Of a stretch of DNA of 64,000 nucleotides, positions 16,527-24,522 are shown piece by piece. The notes under the pieces were generated by a model that did no database searches, was not told the DNA's origin, and saw only the letters and a program-made list of their open reading frames with translations. A program made the translations under genes and the position numbers. The stretch is from Tropicimonas_B omnivorans. Lineage in GTDB: Bacteria > Pseudomonadota > Alphaproteobacteria > Rhodobacterales > Rhodobacteraceae. Each line of letters starts with the position of its first letter. The stretch's first letter is position 1. The DNA is taken from NCBI RefSeq assembly GCF_031846565.1, contig NZ_JAVRHL010000001.1, positions 1,038,815 to 1,102,814 of the forward strand, in the 5' to 3' direction.

Positions 16527-17735
16527 ATGACGCAGGTTACCCCCCCGCTGGTCCGGCAGCCCAGCCGTTCGCTCTGGCTCGACGCGCTTCGCGTCACGGC
16601 CGGGATCTCGATCATCTGCATGCACGCGGCGAATGCGCCCGATGGCAGTCCCTTCGCAGACGCGACGCCGGATGCGCGAACCGTTCCGGTGCTCATCCGC
16701 ACCCTGTTTTACATGGCGCGGACGGAGCTCTTCCTGGTGATCTCCCTCTTTCTGCTGTCGATGTCCCTGCACAGGCGGCCGCGGAGCTACCGGACGACCA
16801 TCCGGGAGCAGGCGGAGAGGCTCCTGGTGCCGTTCCTCTTTTGGGTCGCGGTCTACGTCGTGTTCAATCTCGCCATCGGATACCAGCTCGGTTGGGGGCA
16901 TTATCTGTGGCGCGACCTGACGACGATGGTGGAGCCCTGGGTCGGGTATCTCGTCCTCGGCGACGTCAAGCAGCACATGCATTTCCTGCCGACGCTCTTC
17001 GTGCTTGTCCTGTGCTATCCGCTCTACAGGATCGGGGTAAAATGGCCGGCGGTCGCGCTGATCCTCGTTCCGCTCCTGATCGCCAAGCGGCATCTGAGCC
17101 TCGAGGTCTGGAACGAGGTCGGCGATCCGGAGACGCGGCAGTACCTCCTGAGGGCGATACGGTGCGTGACCTATACCGGCTACGGGTTCGCCGCGGCCGG
17201 GCTCTACGGGATCTACCTGAGGATCGGGGCCGGCGGGCAGGGCGGCGCTCATGACGGCATGCGCCGGACCCTGCTCCATCGCGGGCTCCTGATCGCACTC
17301 GTCCTGATCGCGGCGGCATGCATCCATCTCAAGCTGGCGCAGGCCTTCGCGGCGATCGAGGCAGGGAGTTGGCAGGGAAATTATCCGTACGCGGGCTATG
17401 CCAACCTCGCGATGCCGGTGGCGCTGTTCGGTCTTGCGATGCTGGTGCCAGTGCCGTGGCCCCGCTGGATCGGCCGGCTCGCGCCCTACAGCTTCGGGAT
17501 CTTCCTGGTGCATCCCATCGCGCTCGACCTCTTTCGCCTCGCATTCGAGACCCGGATCGCAAATCCGACAATCTATGTCCTCGCGAACATGAGTTTCGCC
17601 GTGGCCATGAGTTACGCGATGACCCTCGGGATCGCGCGGATCCCCTGGCTGCGCTGGACGATCGGGCTCGGCAAGGTCCATTGGCCAAGTGTCATGCCCG
17701 GACGACGGAGCGCCGTGGCGGCGGGGCCGGACTGA
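16527..17735 (+). CDS. Membrane acyltransferase, acyltransferase-3 family
   Basis: 402 residues with about ten predicted membrane helices. The N-terminal SLWLDALRVTAGISIICMHAANAP contains the helix-1 Arg and the catalytic-type His of the acyltransferase-3 (OafB/NodX) family. Such proteins transfer acetyl or other acyl groups to sugars of lipopolysaccharide, capsule or other glycans at the inner membrane. It is a single gene with a strong terminator upstream and the CHAD gene convergent downstream. The acceptor cannot be deduced. Confidence 0.85.
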   Translation: MTQVTPPLVRQPSRSLWLDALRVTAGISIICMHAANAPDGSPFADATPDARTVPVLIRTLFYMARTELFLVISLFLLSMSLHRRPRSYRTTIREQAERLLVPFLFWVAVYVVFNLAIGYQLGWGHYLWRDLTTMVEPWVGYLVLGDVKQHMHFLPTLFVLVLCYPLYRIGVKWPAVALILVPLLIAKRHLSLEVWNEVGDPETRQYLLRAIRCVTYTGYGFAAAGLYGIYLRIGAGGQGGAHDGMRRTLLHRGLLIALVLIAAACIHLKLAQAFAAIEAGSWQGNYPYAGYANLAMPVALFGLAMLVPVPWPRWIGRLAPYSFGIFLVHPIALDLFRLAFETRIANPTIYVLANMSFAVAMSYAMTLGIARIPWLRWTIGLGKVHWPSVMPGRRSAVAAGPD

Positions 17736-17987
17736 GGGAGCTGCGGCTTCGGGATGGATGGGGCGCGTGCGGAACGATCCGGCGCAGACGTGCCCGAAAA
17801 CCGGATGCGCTGACGAGACAGGGTTGATCCGCCGGGGCGCACAGGAAGGGCGGAGTCCTCAACTGCCCGCGGATGGGGGCATGGCGCGTGACCTGATGCC
17901 TGGCGCGAGTTAGTGCGGAGCCCATGCGGTGAGGGCCTTCCATGGCGCGGGCATCGGGCTCCCTGCCGGCAAGCACCGCCTGTCCCG

Positions 17988-18959
17988 TCAGGACGGCGCG
18001 CCCGATCCTTTCCAGATACGCCACCACCCGGTCCAGCGTGCCGCAAGAGCGGTTTCATCCTCGGCGAACAGGAACGCGCCGAGGGCGAAGGCGTCCTGCT
18101 CGATGATCGCGCTTTGCTCGCGTGCATGCTGCGCGAGAGCCGCCACACGGCCGTCCTCGCCGTCTGGCAGGTCTCCCGTCCCGAGGCGGTCCGCATAGAG
18201 CGCCAGATCATGGTGAAGACCGAGAAGATCGGACAACCTGTCCGCCGCGCGCCGCTCGGGGGCCATCATGTCCGGCCAGAGCGGATGGAGGATGCGGGCG
18301 TGATACCAATGGTCCTTCACCCGCTTTCGCCATTCGTGCATCGCGTCGACGCTCGGGTCCTTGCGCGCGCGCGCCATGGTTGTTCCGGCCTGACCGAAGC
18401 TTCTGGACAGGCCGAGTTCAAGTGTCTTGCGGGGCTTGCCGCGGAGCGACCATTCGGGAACCGTGGCTGCGACGGCGGCAAGGTCGTCGTGCGCGCGTGC
18501 GAGCGCCGCACCGGTGTCGCCGGCCTCTTCCGAGGCATTGTGATCGCGCGTCAGCGCTGCGCGAACGGGGGCGAACCGGGACCGGTCGGCGCCGGCGCGC
18601 GTCATCAGCGCATCATGGGTTTCGATCAGCGTGCCGGTATCGCGATGGCCGGACAGGCTCCGCGCGATATCCCGCAAGGCCTTGTTCGCCTGTTTGTACT
18701 CCTCGAAGCCGGGCCGGACGAGCCGGATCAGGCCGCGGACCTTCTTGCACCGCTTGCGAACCTGGTGGACGGCATTGGCGGTCCCGATGCTCTCGGGATG
18801 GCGTGCCTCCTCCATCCCGCGTTCGAGCTGCTCGGCAGCGATGCGGCAAAGCGCGGCGCCGAGCGTCGCGTCACCTCGTCTGATGCGGTAGGCCAAGGGT
18901 CGGCTCTCCCCCCACGTGTCATGAAACCATTGGACCGGCCGGCCCGTGTCTTTCATCAT
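17988..18959 (-). CDS. CHAD-domain protein
   Basis: 323 residues, almost entirely helical and rich in His and Arg. VHQVRKRCKKVRGLIRLVRP near residue 70 and a second DAMHEWRKRVKDHWYH motif around 210 form the paired basic helices that define the CHAD domain. CHAD proteins bind inorganic polyphosphate. It stands alone here, without the CYTH domain that often accompanies it. It is divergent from the DUF4864 gene 23 bases away, so the two share a very short promoter region. Confidence 0.87.
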   Translation of the reverse strand: MMKDTGRPVQWFHDTWGESRPLAYRIRRGDATLGAALCRIAAEQLERGMEEARHPESIGTANAVHQVRKRCKKVRGLIRLVRPGFEEYKQANKALRDIARSLSGHRDTGTLIETHDALMTRAGADRSRFAPVRAALTRDHNASEEAGDTGAALARAHDDLAAVAATVPEWSLRGKPRKTLELGLSRSFGQAGTTMARARKDPSVDAMHEWRKRVKDHWYHARILHPLWPDMMAPERRAADRLSDLLGLHHDLALYADRLGTGDLPDGEDGRVAALAQHAREQSAIIEQDAFALGAFLFAEDETALAARWTGWWRIWKGSGAPS

Positions 18960-18982
18960 CTAGGCGAGGAGGAGACGAAATC

Positions 18983-19390
18983 ATGCGACACGCAGCCCTT
19001 GCGCTTCTGTTCTGCCTCGGCCTCGGGCTCTCCCCGGTCTCGGCGCAGAGCGCGGATCCCATCGAAGGCGTCATCTCGAATCAGCTCGAGGCATTCGGCG
19101 CCGATGACTTCGAGGACGCCTTCTCCCACGCCTCCCCGATGATCCGGGGACTGTTCCAGACTCCCGACAACTTCGGCGCGATGGTGCGAAACGGGTATCC
19201 GATGGTGCACCGCCCGGCGGACGTGTCCTACGGCCAGCGCGAGGAACAAGCCGACGCGGTGCTCCAGAACGTCGTGATCACGGATGAGGCAGGGGCAGTT
19301 CACGTCCTGCGCTACGAAATGGTCGAGACCGAAGACGGCTGGAAGATCAACGGTGTCTCCCTCCTGCAGGCGCCGCAGGTCGGAGCCTGA
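18983..19390 (+). CDS. DUF4864-family secreted protein
   Basis: 135 residues with a clear Sec signal peptide (MRHAALALLFCLGLGLSPVSAQS). The mature part starts IEGVISNQLEAFGADDFEDAFSHASP and ends LRYEMVETEDGWKINGVSLL, a SnoaL/NTF2-like arrangement seen in DUF4864 proteins. It is likely periplasmic. Function is unknown; no catalytic residues stand out. ATG 18983 follows GAGGAGGAGACG. Confidence 0.85.
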   Translation: MRHAALALLFCLGLGLSPVSAQSADPIEGVISNQLEAFGADDFEDAFSHASPMIRGLFQTPDNFGAMVRNGYPMVHRPADVSYGQREEQADAVLQNVVITDEAGAVHVLRYEMVETEDGWKINGVSLLQAPQVGA

Positions 19391-19505
19391 CCGGGCCGGA
19401 CGTTGCCCGGCGCGGCGCTGAGGCGAACGGCCGGAAAACGCGCGCTTCATCCTTCATTCCCTAGCCTCACGGGCGGACCTGTGACGGTGAAAAGGGGCAA
19501 GCGGG

Positions 19506-21791
19506 ATGACTTTTGCGATCGGTGGGGCGGCCTTGATGCCGGCCCCGTTCGAAGACGGGCTTGAGACCTGGTCGAGCGGCGACGGCACGGCGGGTGCGCC
19601 GAGTTACGACGGGGCGGCCAATGCCGCGGTTGTTCCCGCGGATCAGGATTTCGGAAGTTGCCTTGAGCTTCTGAAGACGGCGGAGCCGCAATATCTCAGA
19701 TACACCCAGCCGATCGCGATGGTGCCGGGGCGGTACCTGCGGATCGTCGCGCGGGTGAAGGCCGTGAGCGGCGCGCTGCCGCGAGTGCGGATCGCTGCCC
19801 GCCCGGGCCGATCCGGCGGCGCCCATGTGGCGGGGCTGGTGGAGACGGGACCCGAGGTCGCGCTGACAGAGTATGGTGCGGTCACCCAGGTCTCGGCGGT
19901 GCTGGGAACGGGCGCGCGGGACGGGGTGGACCTTGCCTGGGGGCTGGAGCCCGACGAGGCGCTCATCGGGCTGGACCTCGTCGGGCCCGGCGGCGGGTCC
20001 GTACGGATCGACGATCTGCGCGTCGAGGATGTGACCTCGCACTTTCTTCTCGATACGCTCTCCTATGTCGATGTGCGCGACTACGGCGCGAAGGGCGACG
20101 GGATCTCCGACGACCGGGCCGCGCTGGAGGCGGCGGACAGCGCGGCGAACGGGCGGACCGTCCTGGTGCCGGCGGGGACGTACCGCGTGAACGGCACCCT
20201 GACGCTGGACAGCCCGGTCCGGTTCGTCGGCACGCTGTCGATGCCGGACGAGGCACGGCTGGCGCTGATCCGGTCCTTCGAGCTGCCGAGCTACATCGAT
20301 GCATTCGGGGACGAGGCCCTCGGGCTCCGCAAGGCGATCCAGGCTCTTTTCAACTATACCGATCACGATGCGCTCGATCTCAGGGGGCGGCGCGTCGATC
20401 TCTACGAGCCGCTCGACATTCAGGCAGCCGTCGGGAACCTTGATTCGCTGACCGTGCGCCGGGTGATCCGGAACGGGCAGATCTACGTCCGCCCGTCGCC
20501 GGCCTGGGACACCCTGGTGGTCACGTCCCGCGGCACCTACCATCCGAATTCTCCGGTCCTGCTCTCCGGCGTGCAGAACGTGGCGAACGTGCCGGTCGGC
20601 GCGCTGGTCGAGGGGAACGGGGTGGGCCGGGAGGTCTACGTTCGCGACAAGGACGAAAGCGCCGGAACGGTCACGCTCTCCCAGCCGCTCTACGATGCGG
20701 AGGGGACGCAGATCTATACGTTCCGCCGGTTCAAGTACGCGTTCGACTTCTCGAACATGGCGCATATGGACAAGTTCGCGCTCGAGGGGATCGACTTTCA
20801 GTGCAACTCCGAGTGCAGCGCGATCCTGCTGCCACCGTCGGGCATCAACTTCCAGTTCAACGACTGCTACTTCACACAGCCGAAGGATCGCGGGATCACC
20901 TCGCATGGAACGGCCTGCCAGGGGCTGAACGTGGATCGCTGCCAGTTCCTGTCCTCGGAGCAGCCGCTGCCGTCTCAGGATCGGGAGTCCATCGCGCTCA
21001 ACGTCAATGCCAATGACAGCAAGATCCGCAATAACCGCGTGGTGCGCTTCCTGCATTTCGCGGTGCTGAACGGATCGGGCCATATCGTCAGCGGCAACCA
21101 CTGGTTCCAGGGGGACAGCGAGCCCAATGGCGTGCGCACGGCGGGGCTGGTTCTGACGCAGCTCAACGTCAACATGATCGTGGACGGCAACTACGTCGAC
21201 AACTGTCCCATCGAATGGACGAACGAACACGACGCGCGCCCCGATTTCGGAGCCGAGCTGTCCTTCGGCGGGCTGACGGTGACGGACAACATTTTCGTAT
21301 GCACCAACGTCGCGCCGTGGTTCCGCTGGCTGATCGTGAAGCCCCACGGGGCGGGGCATTTCCTTCACGGGCTGAATGTCGGCGGCAACACGTTCAAGGC
21401 CATCGGCGGCGCGGTGGACCGGATCGAGCGGGTGGATACCAGTTTCGCCGATCTCGATTACGGACGGTTCCGCAACATCCGGGTCGAGGGCAACACCTAT
21501 AACGGGGTGAGACAGCTCTGCGCCTCGCCGGTGACGCTCCAGTTCGATCAGAACACCGATACGCAGGTCTGGGTGCTCAATTTCGGGGATTTCCTGCCGT
21601 TCGGGGGGCGCGCACGAAACATCACGGAGATCGTCAAGGAACAGGCGATCACCGGCGCGTCCGGGACGATCTGGGCGCAGCCCTTCGTTCGGGTGGAGCA
21701 GGGGCCGAATGCCAACCAGGTCAAGGTCGAATGGCCGGAGCCCTGTCAGGGGCGGGTGCATCTGACAGCGCGGGTGGACAACCCGAACTAG
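19506..21791 (+). CDS. Large right-handed beta-helix protein (pectate-lyase-3/GH28-like)
   Basis: 761 residues. About 180 N-terminal residues look like a beta-sandwich or carbohydrate-binding module (FEDGLETWSSGDGTA, then LRYTQPIAMVPGRYLRI). YVDVRDYGAKGDGISDD with VLVPAGTYRVNG follows, the entry of the pectate-lyase-3/GH28 beta-helix. Helix coils with asparagine ladders (NVNANDSKIRNNRVV, VDGNYVDN, VGGNTF) run to about 690. No signal peptide is visible, so it may use a non-Sec route or resemble a phage or exopolysaccharide depolymerase. It is a single gene. Fold prediction is firm; substrate and location are unknown. Confidence 0.8.
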   Translation: MTFAIGGAALMPAPFEDGLETWSSGDGTAGAPSYDGAANAAVVPADQDFGSCLELLKTAEPQYLRYTQPIAMVPGRYLRIVARVKAVSGALPRVRIAARPGRSGGAHVAGLVETGPEVALTEYGAVTQVSAVLGTGARDGVDLAWGLEPDEALIGLDLVGPGGGSVRIDDLRVEDVTSHFLLDTLSYVDVRDYGAKGDGISDDRAALEAADSAANGRTVLVPAGTYRVNGTLTLDSPVRFVGTLSMPDEARLALIRSFELPSYIDAFGDEALGLRKAIQALFNYTDHDALDLRGRRVDLYEPLDIQAAVGNLDSLTVRRVIRNGQIYVRPSPAWDTLVVTSRGTYHPNSPVLLSGVQNVANVPVGALVEGNGVGREVYVRDKDESAGTVTLSQPLYDAEGTQIYTFRRFKYAFDFSNMAHMDKFALEGIDFQCNSECSAILLPPSGINFQFNDCYFTQPKDRGITSHGTACQGLNVDRCQFLSSEQPLPSQDRESIALNVNANDSKIRNNRVVRFLHFAVLNGSGHIVSGNHWFQGDSEPNGVRTAGLVLTQLNVNMIVDGNYVDNCPIEWTNEHDARPDFGAELSFGGLTVTDNIFVCTNVAPWFRWLIVKPHGAGHFLHGLNVGGNTFKAIGGAVDRIERVDTSFADLDYGRFRNIRVEGNTYNGVRQLCASPVTLQFDQNTDTQVWVLNFGDFLPFGGRARNITEIVKEQAITGASGTIWAQPFVRVEQGPNANQVKVEWPEPCQGRVHLTARVDNPN

Positions 21792-21815
21792 GCCAGCGCG
21801 CGTTTCTCAACTAAA

Positions 21816-21841
21816 GACCCTGCCCGGTGCCGGGTGGGGTC
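21816..21841. terminator. Hairpin between convergent genes
   Basis: GACCC-T-GCCCGG and CCGGGT-GGGGTC pair around a TG loop between the end of the beta-helix gene and the end of the glycine-zipper frame. It touches the stop codon of the latter. There is no T run; it could act in both directions. Confidence 0.4.
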
Positions 21842-22022
21842 AATCCGTCTTGGTCGTGTTTTTTGCCTTGCAGCCTGACGCGGATCCCAGGGCCGCTCCG
21901 AGCGCGGTGCCGATGTCGACGCCGACCGGGATGTTGCCCATCGCTGCACCCCCGCCCGCTCCGATAACGACCCCGAGGCCTACTGCAAGGGTCGTCGTAT
22001 TCGTCTTGCCAGATCCCGACAG
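21840..22022 (-). CDS. Glycine-zipper small membrane protein, apparent CTG start
   Basis: A 60-residue frame reading (L/M)SGSGKTNTTTLAVGLG, then VVIGAGGGAAMGNIPVGVDIG and TALGAALGSASGC, with a basic tail KAKNTTKTD. The two hydrophobic segments spaced by G-x-x-x-G repeats and the NIPVGV turn between them are typical of small glycine-zipper proteins. No ATG, GTG or TTG is available before the conserved part. A CTG at 22022-22020 sits about 8 bases after GGAGGG, so either CTG is the start or the ATG has been lost. The product is unknown and probably in the inner membrane. Confidence 0.5.
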   Translation of the reverse strand: MSGSGKTNTTTLAVGLGVVIGAGGGAAMGNIPVGVDIGTALGAALGSASGCKAKNTTKTD

Positions 22023-22055
22023 GGTACTTTCCCTCCATCGAGCGGCGCCAGTCGC

Positions 22056-22307
22056 CTAGGTGTCCGAGCGCGCATCCACGTCTCGCAGGATGGCCCGGAT
22101 TTCCTCGGCGAGGGATTCCTCGATGGCAAAGGCGTTGCCTTCACCTTCGCCCGGATCCTCCTCGAACCCTTCGAATGTCGATTCCTGCCGCAACCGGTCC
22201 ATCAGGGCATCAGCGTTGCCGCCTCCCGAAAGGTGGGAAAGGATCATCGACAGCACCTTGCGCTGCGCGAGGAGCCGCCCCTCGATCGTGCCTGACATCT
22301 CGCTCAT
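22056..22307 (-). CDS. Conserved-looking small acidic protein, unknown
   Basis: 83 residues, soluble. It starts MSEMSGTIEGRLLAQRKVLSMIL with GGAAG before the ATG, has a helical first half and an acidic second half (FEGFEEDPGEGEGNAFAIEESLAEEI). It lies between the NUDIX gene and the glycine-zipper frame on the same strand. No family is recognised. Composition and codon pattern look like a real gene. Confidence 0.6.
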   Translation of the reverse strand: MSEMSGTIEGRLLAQRKVLSMILSHLSGGGNADALMDRLRQESTFEGFEEDPGEGEGNAFAIEESLAEEIRAILRDVDARSDT

Positions 22308-22385
22308 CGTCTTCCGCTCCCGTTTCCTGACTGAACCCTCACCAGTCCAACGCGCGGTCTGTTGGCGCCGTTCCGGCGGGGGGCC

Positions 22386-22790
22386 TCACCCGACCAGACG
22401 GCGGAGCCCCGCCCGGCGGGCCGCAAGGAAAAGCTTCGCCAATTCGGGCTCATCCACCATCTCGGCGGCTTCCTTGAGAGGCGTCCAGCGCCGGGTGCGC
22501 TGCTTTTTTTCCTTCCAGTTGCCGTGCTGCTTCCGCACGCGCATCGCATAGAGGTGGACGACGACGGGGATGTCGTCTCCGTCCTCCATGCCCTTCACGT
22601 ACCCGAAGCTTCCCATCGGCCTGCGGGCGAGCCGTCCGGCGAGGCCACCTTCCTCGAATGCCTCGATCTCCGCCACGCGCCAGCCGGCCTTGTTCTTCAT
22701 CGGCCAGCCTTTGGGGATGATCCAGCGGCCGCTGTCGCGGGAGGTCAGAAGGCAGACTTCGAGCCGCCCGTTCTTCTTGCGTAGCGGCAT
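22386..22790 (-). CDS. NUDIX hydrolase, diphosphoinositol-phosphohydrolase-like
   Basis: 134 residues with WIIPKGWPMKNKAGWRVAEIEAFEEGG, a NUDIX box in which the Gly, catalytic Glu pair (EAFEEGG) and the PKGWP lead-in are kept. The PKGWP sequence is typical of the DIPP/ApnA subgroup that removes phosphate from dinucleoside polyphosphates or diphosphoinositols. The conserved family start (ATQFAA before MPLRKK) reads in frame upstream of the ATG, but no start codon is present there, so the protein may have lost a few residues. It is cytoplasmic and divergent from the oxidoreductase operon. Confidence 0.82.
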   Translation of the reverse strand: MPLRKKNGRLEVCLLTSRDSGRWIIPKGWPMKNKAGWRVAEIEAFEEGGLAGRLARRPMGSFGYVKGMEDGDDIPVVVHLYAMRVRKQHGNWKEKKQRTRRWTPLKEAAEMVDEPELAKLFLAARRAGLRRLVG

Positions 22791-23020
22791 CGCGGCGAAC
22801 TGCGTTGCGGTGTTCTGAGATCTGCTGATGGCCCGCGCCTTTCGGGAGTATTTCGGCTGACACCATCCCGCCCGTGACGTGAGGTCGGGTCAACCTGGTT
22901 TCACGCATGGCCCAAAGACTAGGAACAGGGCCGCGGCCGGCGACGTTTGGCGATGAACTCGAAACGGGGGCGCCTTGCGTCCCGCCACCGCAAGCATCCC
23001 AGCCAGCAGGAATGAGGCTC

Positions 23021-23542
23021 ATGAAAACCGATCTCAAAATCAACGGGGAGTTGCGGTCGCTTGATGCAGATTCCCGCACGACTCTCCTCGATGCGCTGCG
23101 CAATCACCTCGGTCTGACCGGGTCCAAGAAGGGCTGCGATCATGGCCAGTGCGGCGCCTGCACGGTTCTGGTCAACGGCCGGCGGATCAATTCGTGCCTG
23201 TCGCTCGCCTGCATGCACGACGGTGACGAGATCACCACCATCGAGGGCCTCGGTACGCCGGAGCAGATGAGCGCGCTGCAGAAGGCGTTCGTCGATCACG
23301 ACGGGTACCAGTGCGGCTATTGCACCCCGGGTCAGATCTGCTCCGCGGAAGGAATGCTGCAGGAGATGAAGGAGGGCTGGCCGAGCCACGTCTCCGGCAC
23401 GCTCGATGGCCCGCCCAAGCTGACCGCCGATGAGATTTCCGAACGCATGAGCGGCAACCTCTGCCGCTGCGCCGCCTATCCCAACATCGTGGACGCCATT
23501 CTCGAGGTGGGCGCCAGCGAGACGAAGGAGGCCGCGGAATGA
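23021..23542 (+). CDS. paoA: Aldehyde oxidoreductase, 2Fe-2S subunit (PaoA/YagT-like)
   Basis: 173 residues from ATG 23021 (ATG 23012 is also possible; GAGG and AGGA lie just upstream). The plant-type ferredoxin cluster motif is KKGCDHGQCGACTVL with the fourth Cys in RINSC; the second 2Fe-2S cluster is QCGYCTPG with GNLCRCAAY. This is the electron-transfer subunit of a xanthine-oxidase-family heterotrimer. E. coli PaoA has a Tat signal for export, but none is visible here, so the complex is probably cytoplasmic. Its stop overlaps the next start (ATGA). Confidence 0.9.
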   Translation: MKTDLKINGELRSLDADSRTTLLDALRNHLGLTGSKKGCDHGQCGACTVLVNGRRINSCLSLACMHDGDEITTIEGLGTPEQMSALQKAFVDHDGYQCGYCTPGQICSAEGMLQEMKEGWPSHVSGTLDGPPKLTADEISERMSGNLCRCAAYPNIVDAILEVGASETKEAAE

Positions 23543-24522
23543 AGCCGTTCGACTACACACGGGCGACGGACGTCGCGGACGCAGCCGCCAAGTCCAGGGG
23601 CGCGCAGATCATCGCGGGTGGGACCAACCTGCTCGATCTGATGAAGCTTCAGGTGATGACCCCGGAGCGCCTGGTGGACATCACGCGCCTGCCCCTGAAC
23701 GACGTGGAGGAGACCGCTGAGGGCGGCCTGCGCATCGGCGCGCTGGTGACGAACAGCGACCTCGCCGCGCATCCGAAGGTGCGCGCGTCCTATCCGGTCC
23801 TGTCGCGGGCGCTTCTGGCCGGGGCGTCCGGGCAGCTGCGCAACAAGGCGACCACGGGCGGCAATCTCCTCCAGCGGACGCGGTGCTACTATTTCTACAA
23901 CACCGCCACGCCCTGCAACAAACGCGAGCCGGGGTCCGGATGCAGCGCCATCGGTGGCCAGACGCGGCTTCACGCCATCCTCGGCGCCTCGGAGCAGTGC
24001 ATCGCGACCCACCCGTCGGACATGGCGGTCGCCCTCAGGGCGCTGGACGCGGAAGTGGAGATCGAAGGGGAGGGCGGCACGCGCCGTCTCGCGCTCGGCG
24101 AGTTCTACCGTCTGCCCGGCGACACGCCCGAGATCGAAACGAACCTCAAGGACGGCGAGGTGATCACGGCCGTCATATTGCCGCCGGCGCCCGAGGGCAC
24201 GACGCAGGTCTACCGCAAGGTTCGCGATCGCGCGTCCTACGCGTTCGCGCTCGTCTCGGTCGCGGCCGTCATGCGTGTAGACGCCGGAAAGATTGCCGAG
24301 GTCCGCATCGCGCTCGGCGGCGTCGCGCACATGCCGTGGCGCACGGACGAGGTGGAGCAGGCCCTGATCGGACGCGAGCCGTCCGAGGCGGTCTTCGACA
24401 CGGCCGCGGACGTCCTTCTGGCCGATGCCAAGGGGCAGGGCGGCAATGATTTCAAGATACCGCTGGCGCGGCGCACGCTGAAGGCGGTGCTGGCCGAAGC
24501 GACCGGGGAGGTCCGTCAATGA
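23539..24522 (+). CDS. paoB: Aldehyde oxidoreductase, FAD subunit with extra 4Fe-4S site (PaoB/YagS-like)
   Basis: 327 residues with the FAD-binding loop IIAGGTNLLDLMKLQV near residue 30. The insert RTRCYYFYNTATPCNKR, then GSGCSAIGG and ASEQCIATHPSDMAVAL, supplies the Cys residues of the additional 4Fe-4S cluster found in the PaoB subgroup and absent from ordinary xanthine dehydrogenase FAD subunits. It carries electrons from the 2Fe-2S subunit to its acceptor. It overlaps both neighbours by four bases, showing translational coupling. Confidence 0.9.
   Translation: MKPFDYTRATDVADAAAKSRGAQIIAGGTNLLDLMKLQVMTPERLVDITRLPLNDVEETAEGGLRIGALVTNSDLAAHPKVRASYPVLSRALLAGASGQLRNKATTGGNLLQRTRCYYFYNTATPCNKREPGSGCSAIGGQTRLHAILGASEQCIATHPSDMAVALRALDAEVEIEGEGGTRRLALGEFYRLPGDTPEIETNLKDGEVITAVILPPAPEGTTQVYRKVRDRASYAFALVSVAAVMRVDAGKIAEVRIALGGVAHMPWRTDEVEQALIGREPSEAVFDTAADVLLADAKGQGGNDFKIPLARRTLKAVLAEATGEVRQ

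Noticed and set aside
19467..21761. 764-codon open frame opposite the beta-helix gene
   Set aside because: It is a GC-driven mirror frame; its composition is rich in Arg, His and Asp with no domain, while the plus-strand frame has clear beta-helix motifs.
22450..23103. 217-codon minus-strand frame over the NUDIX and oxidoreductase start regions
   Set aside because: It overlaps two well-supported genes and its translation is Arg-rich without motifs.
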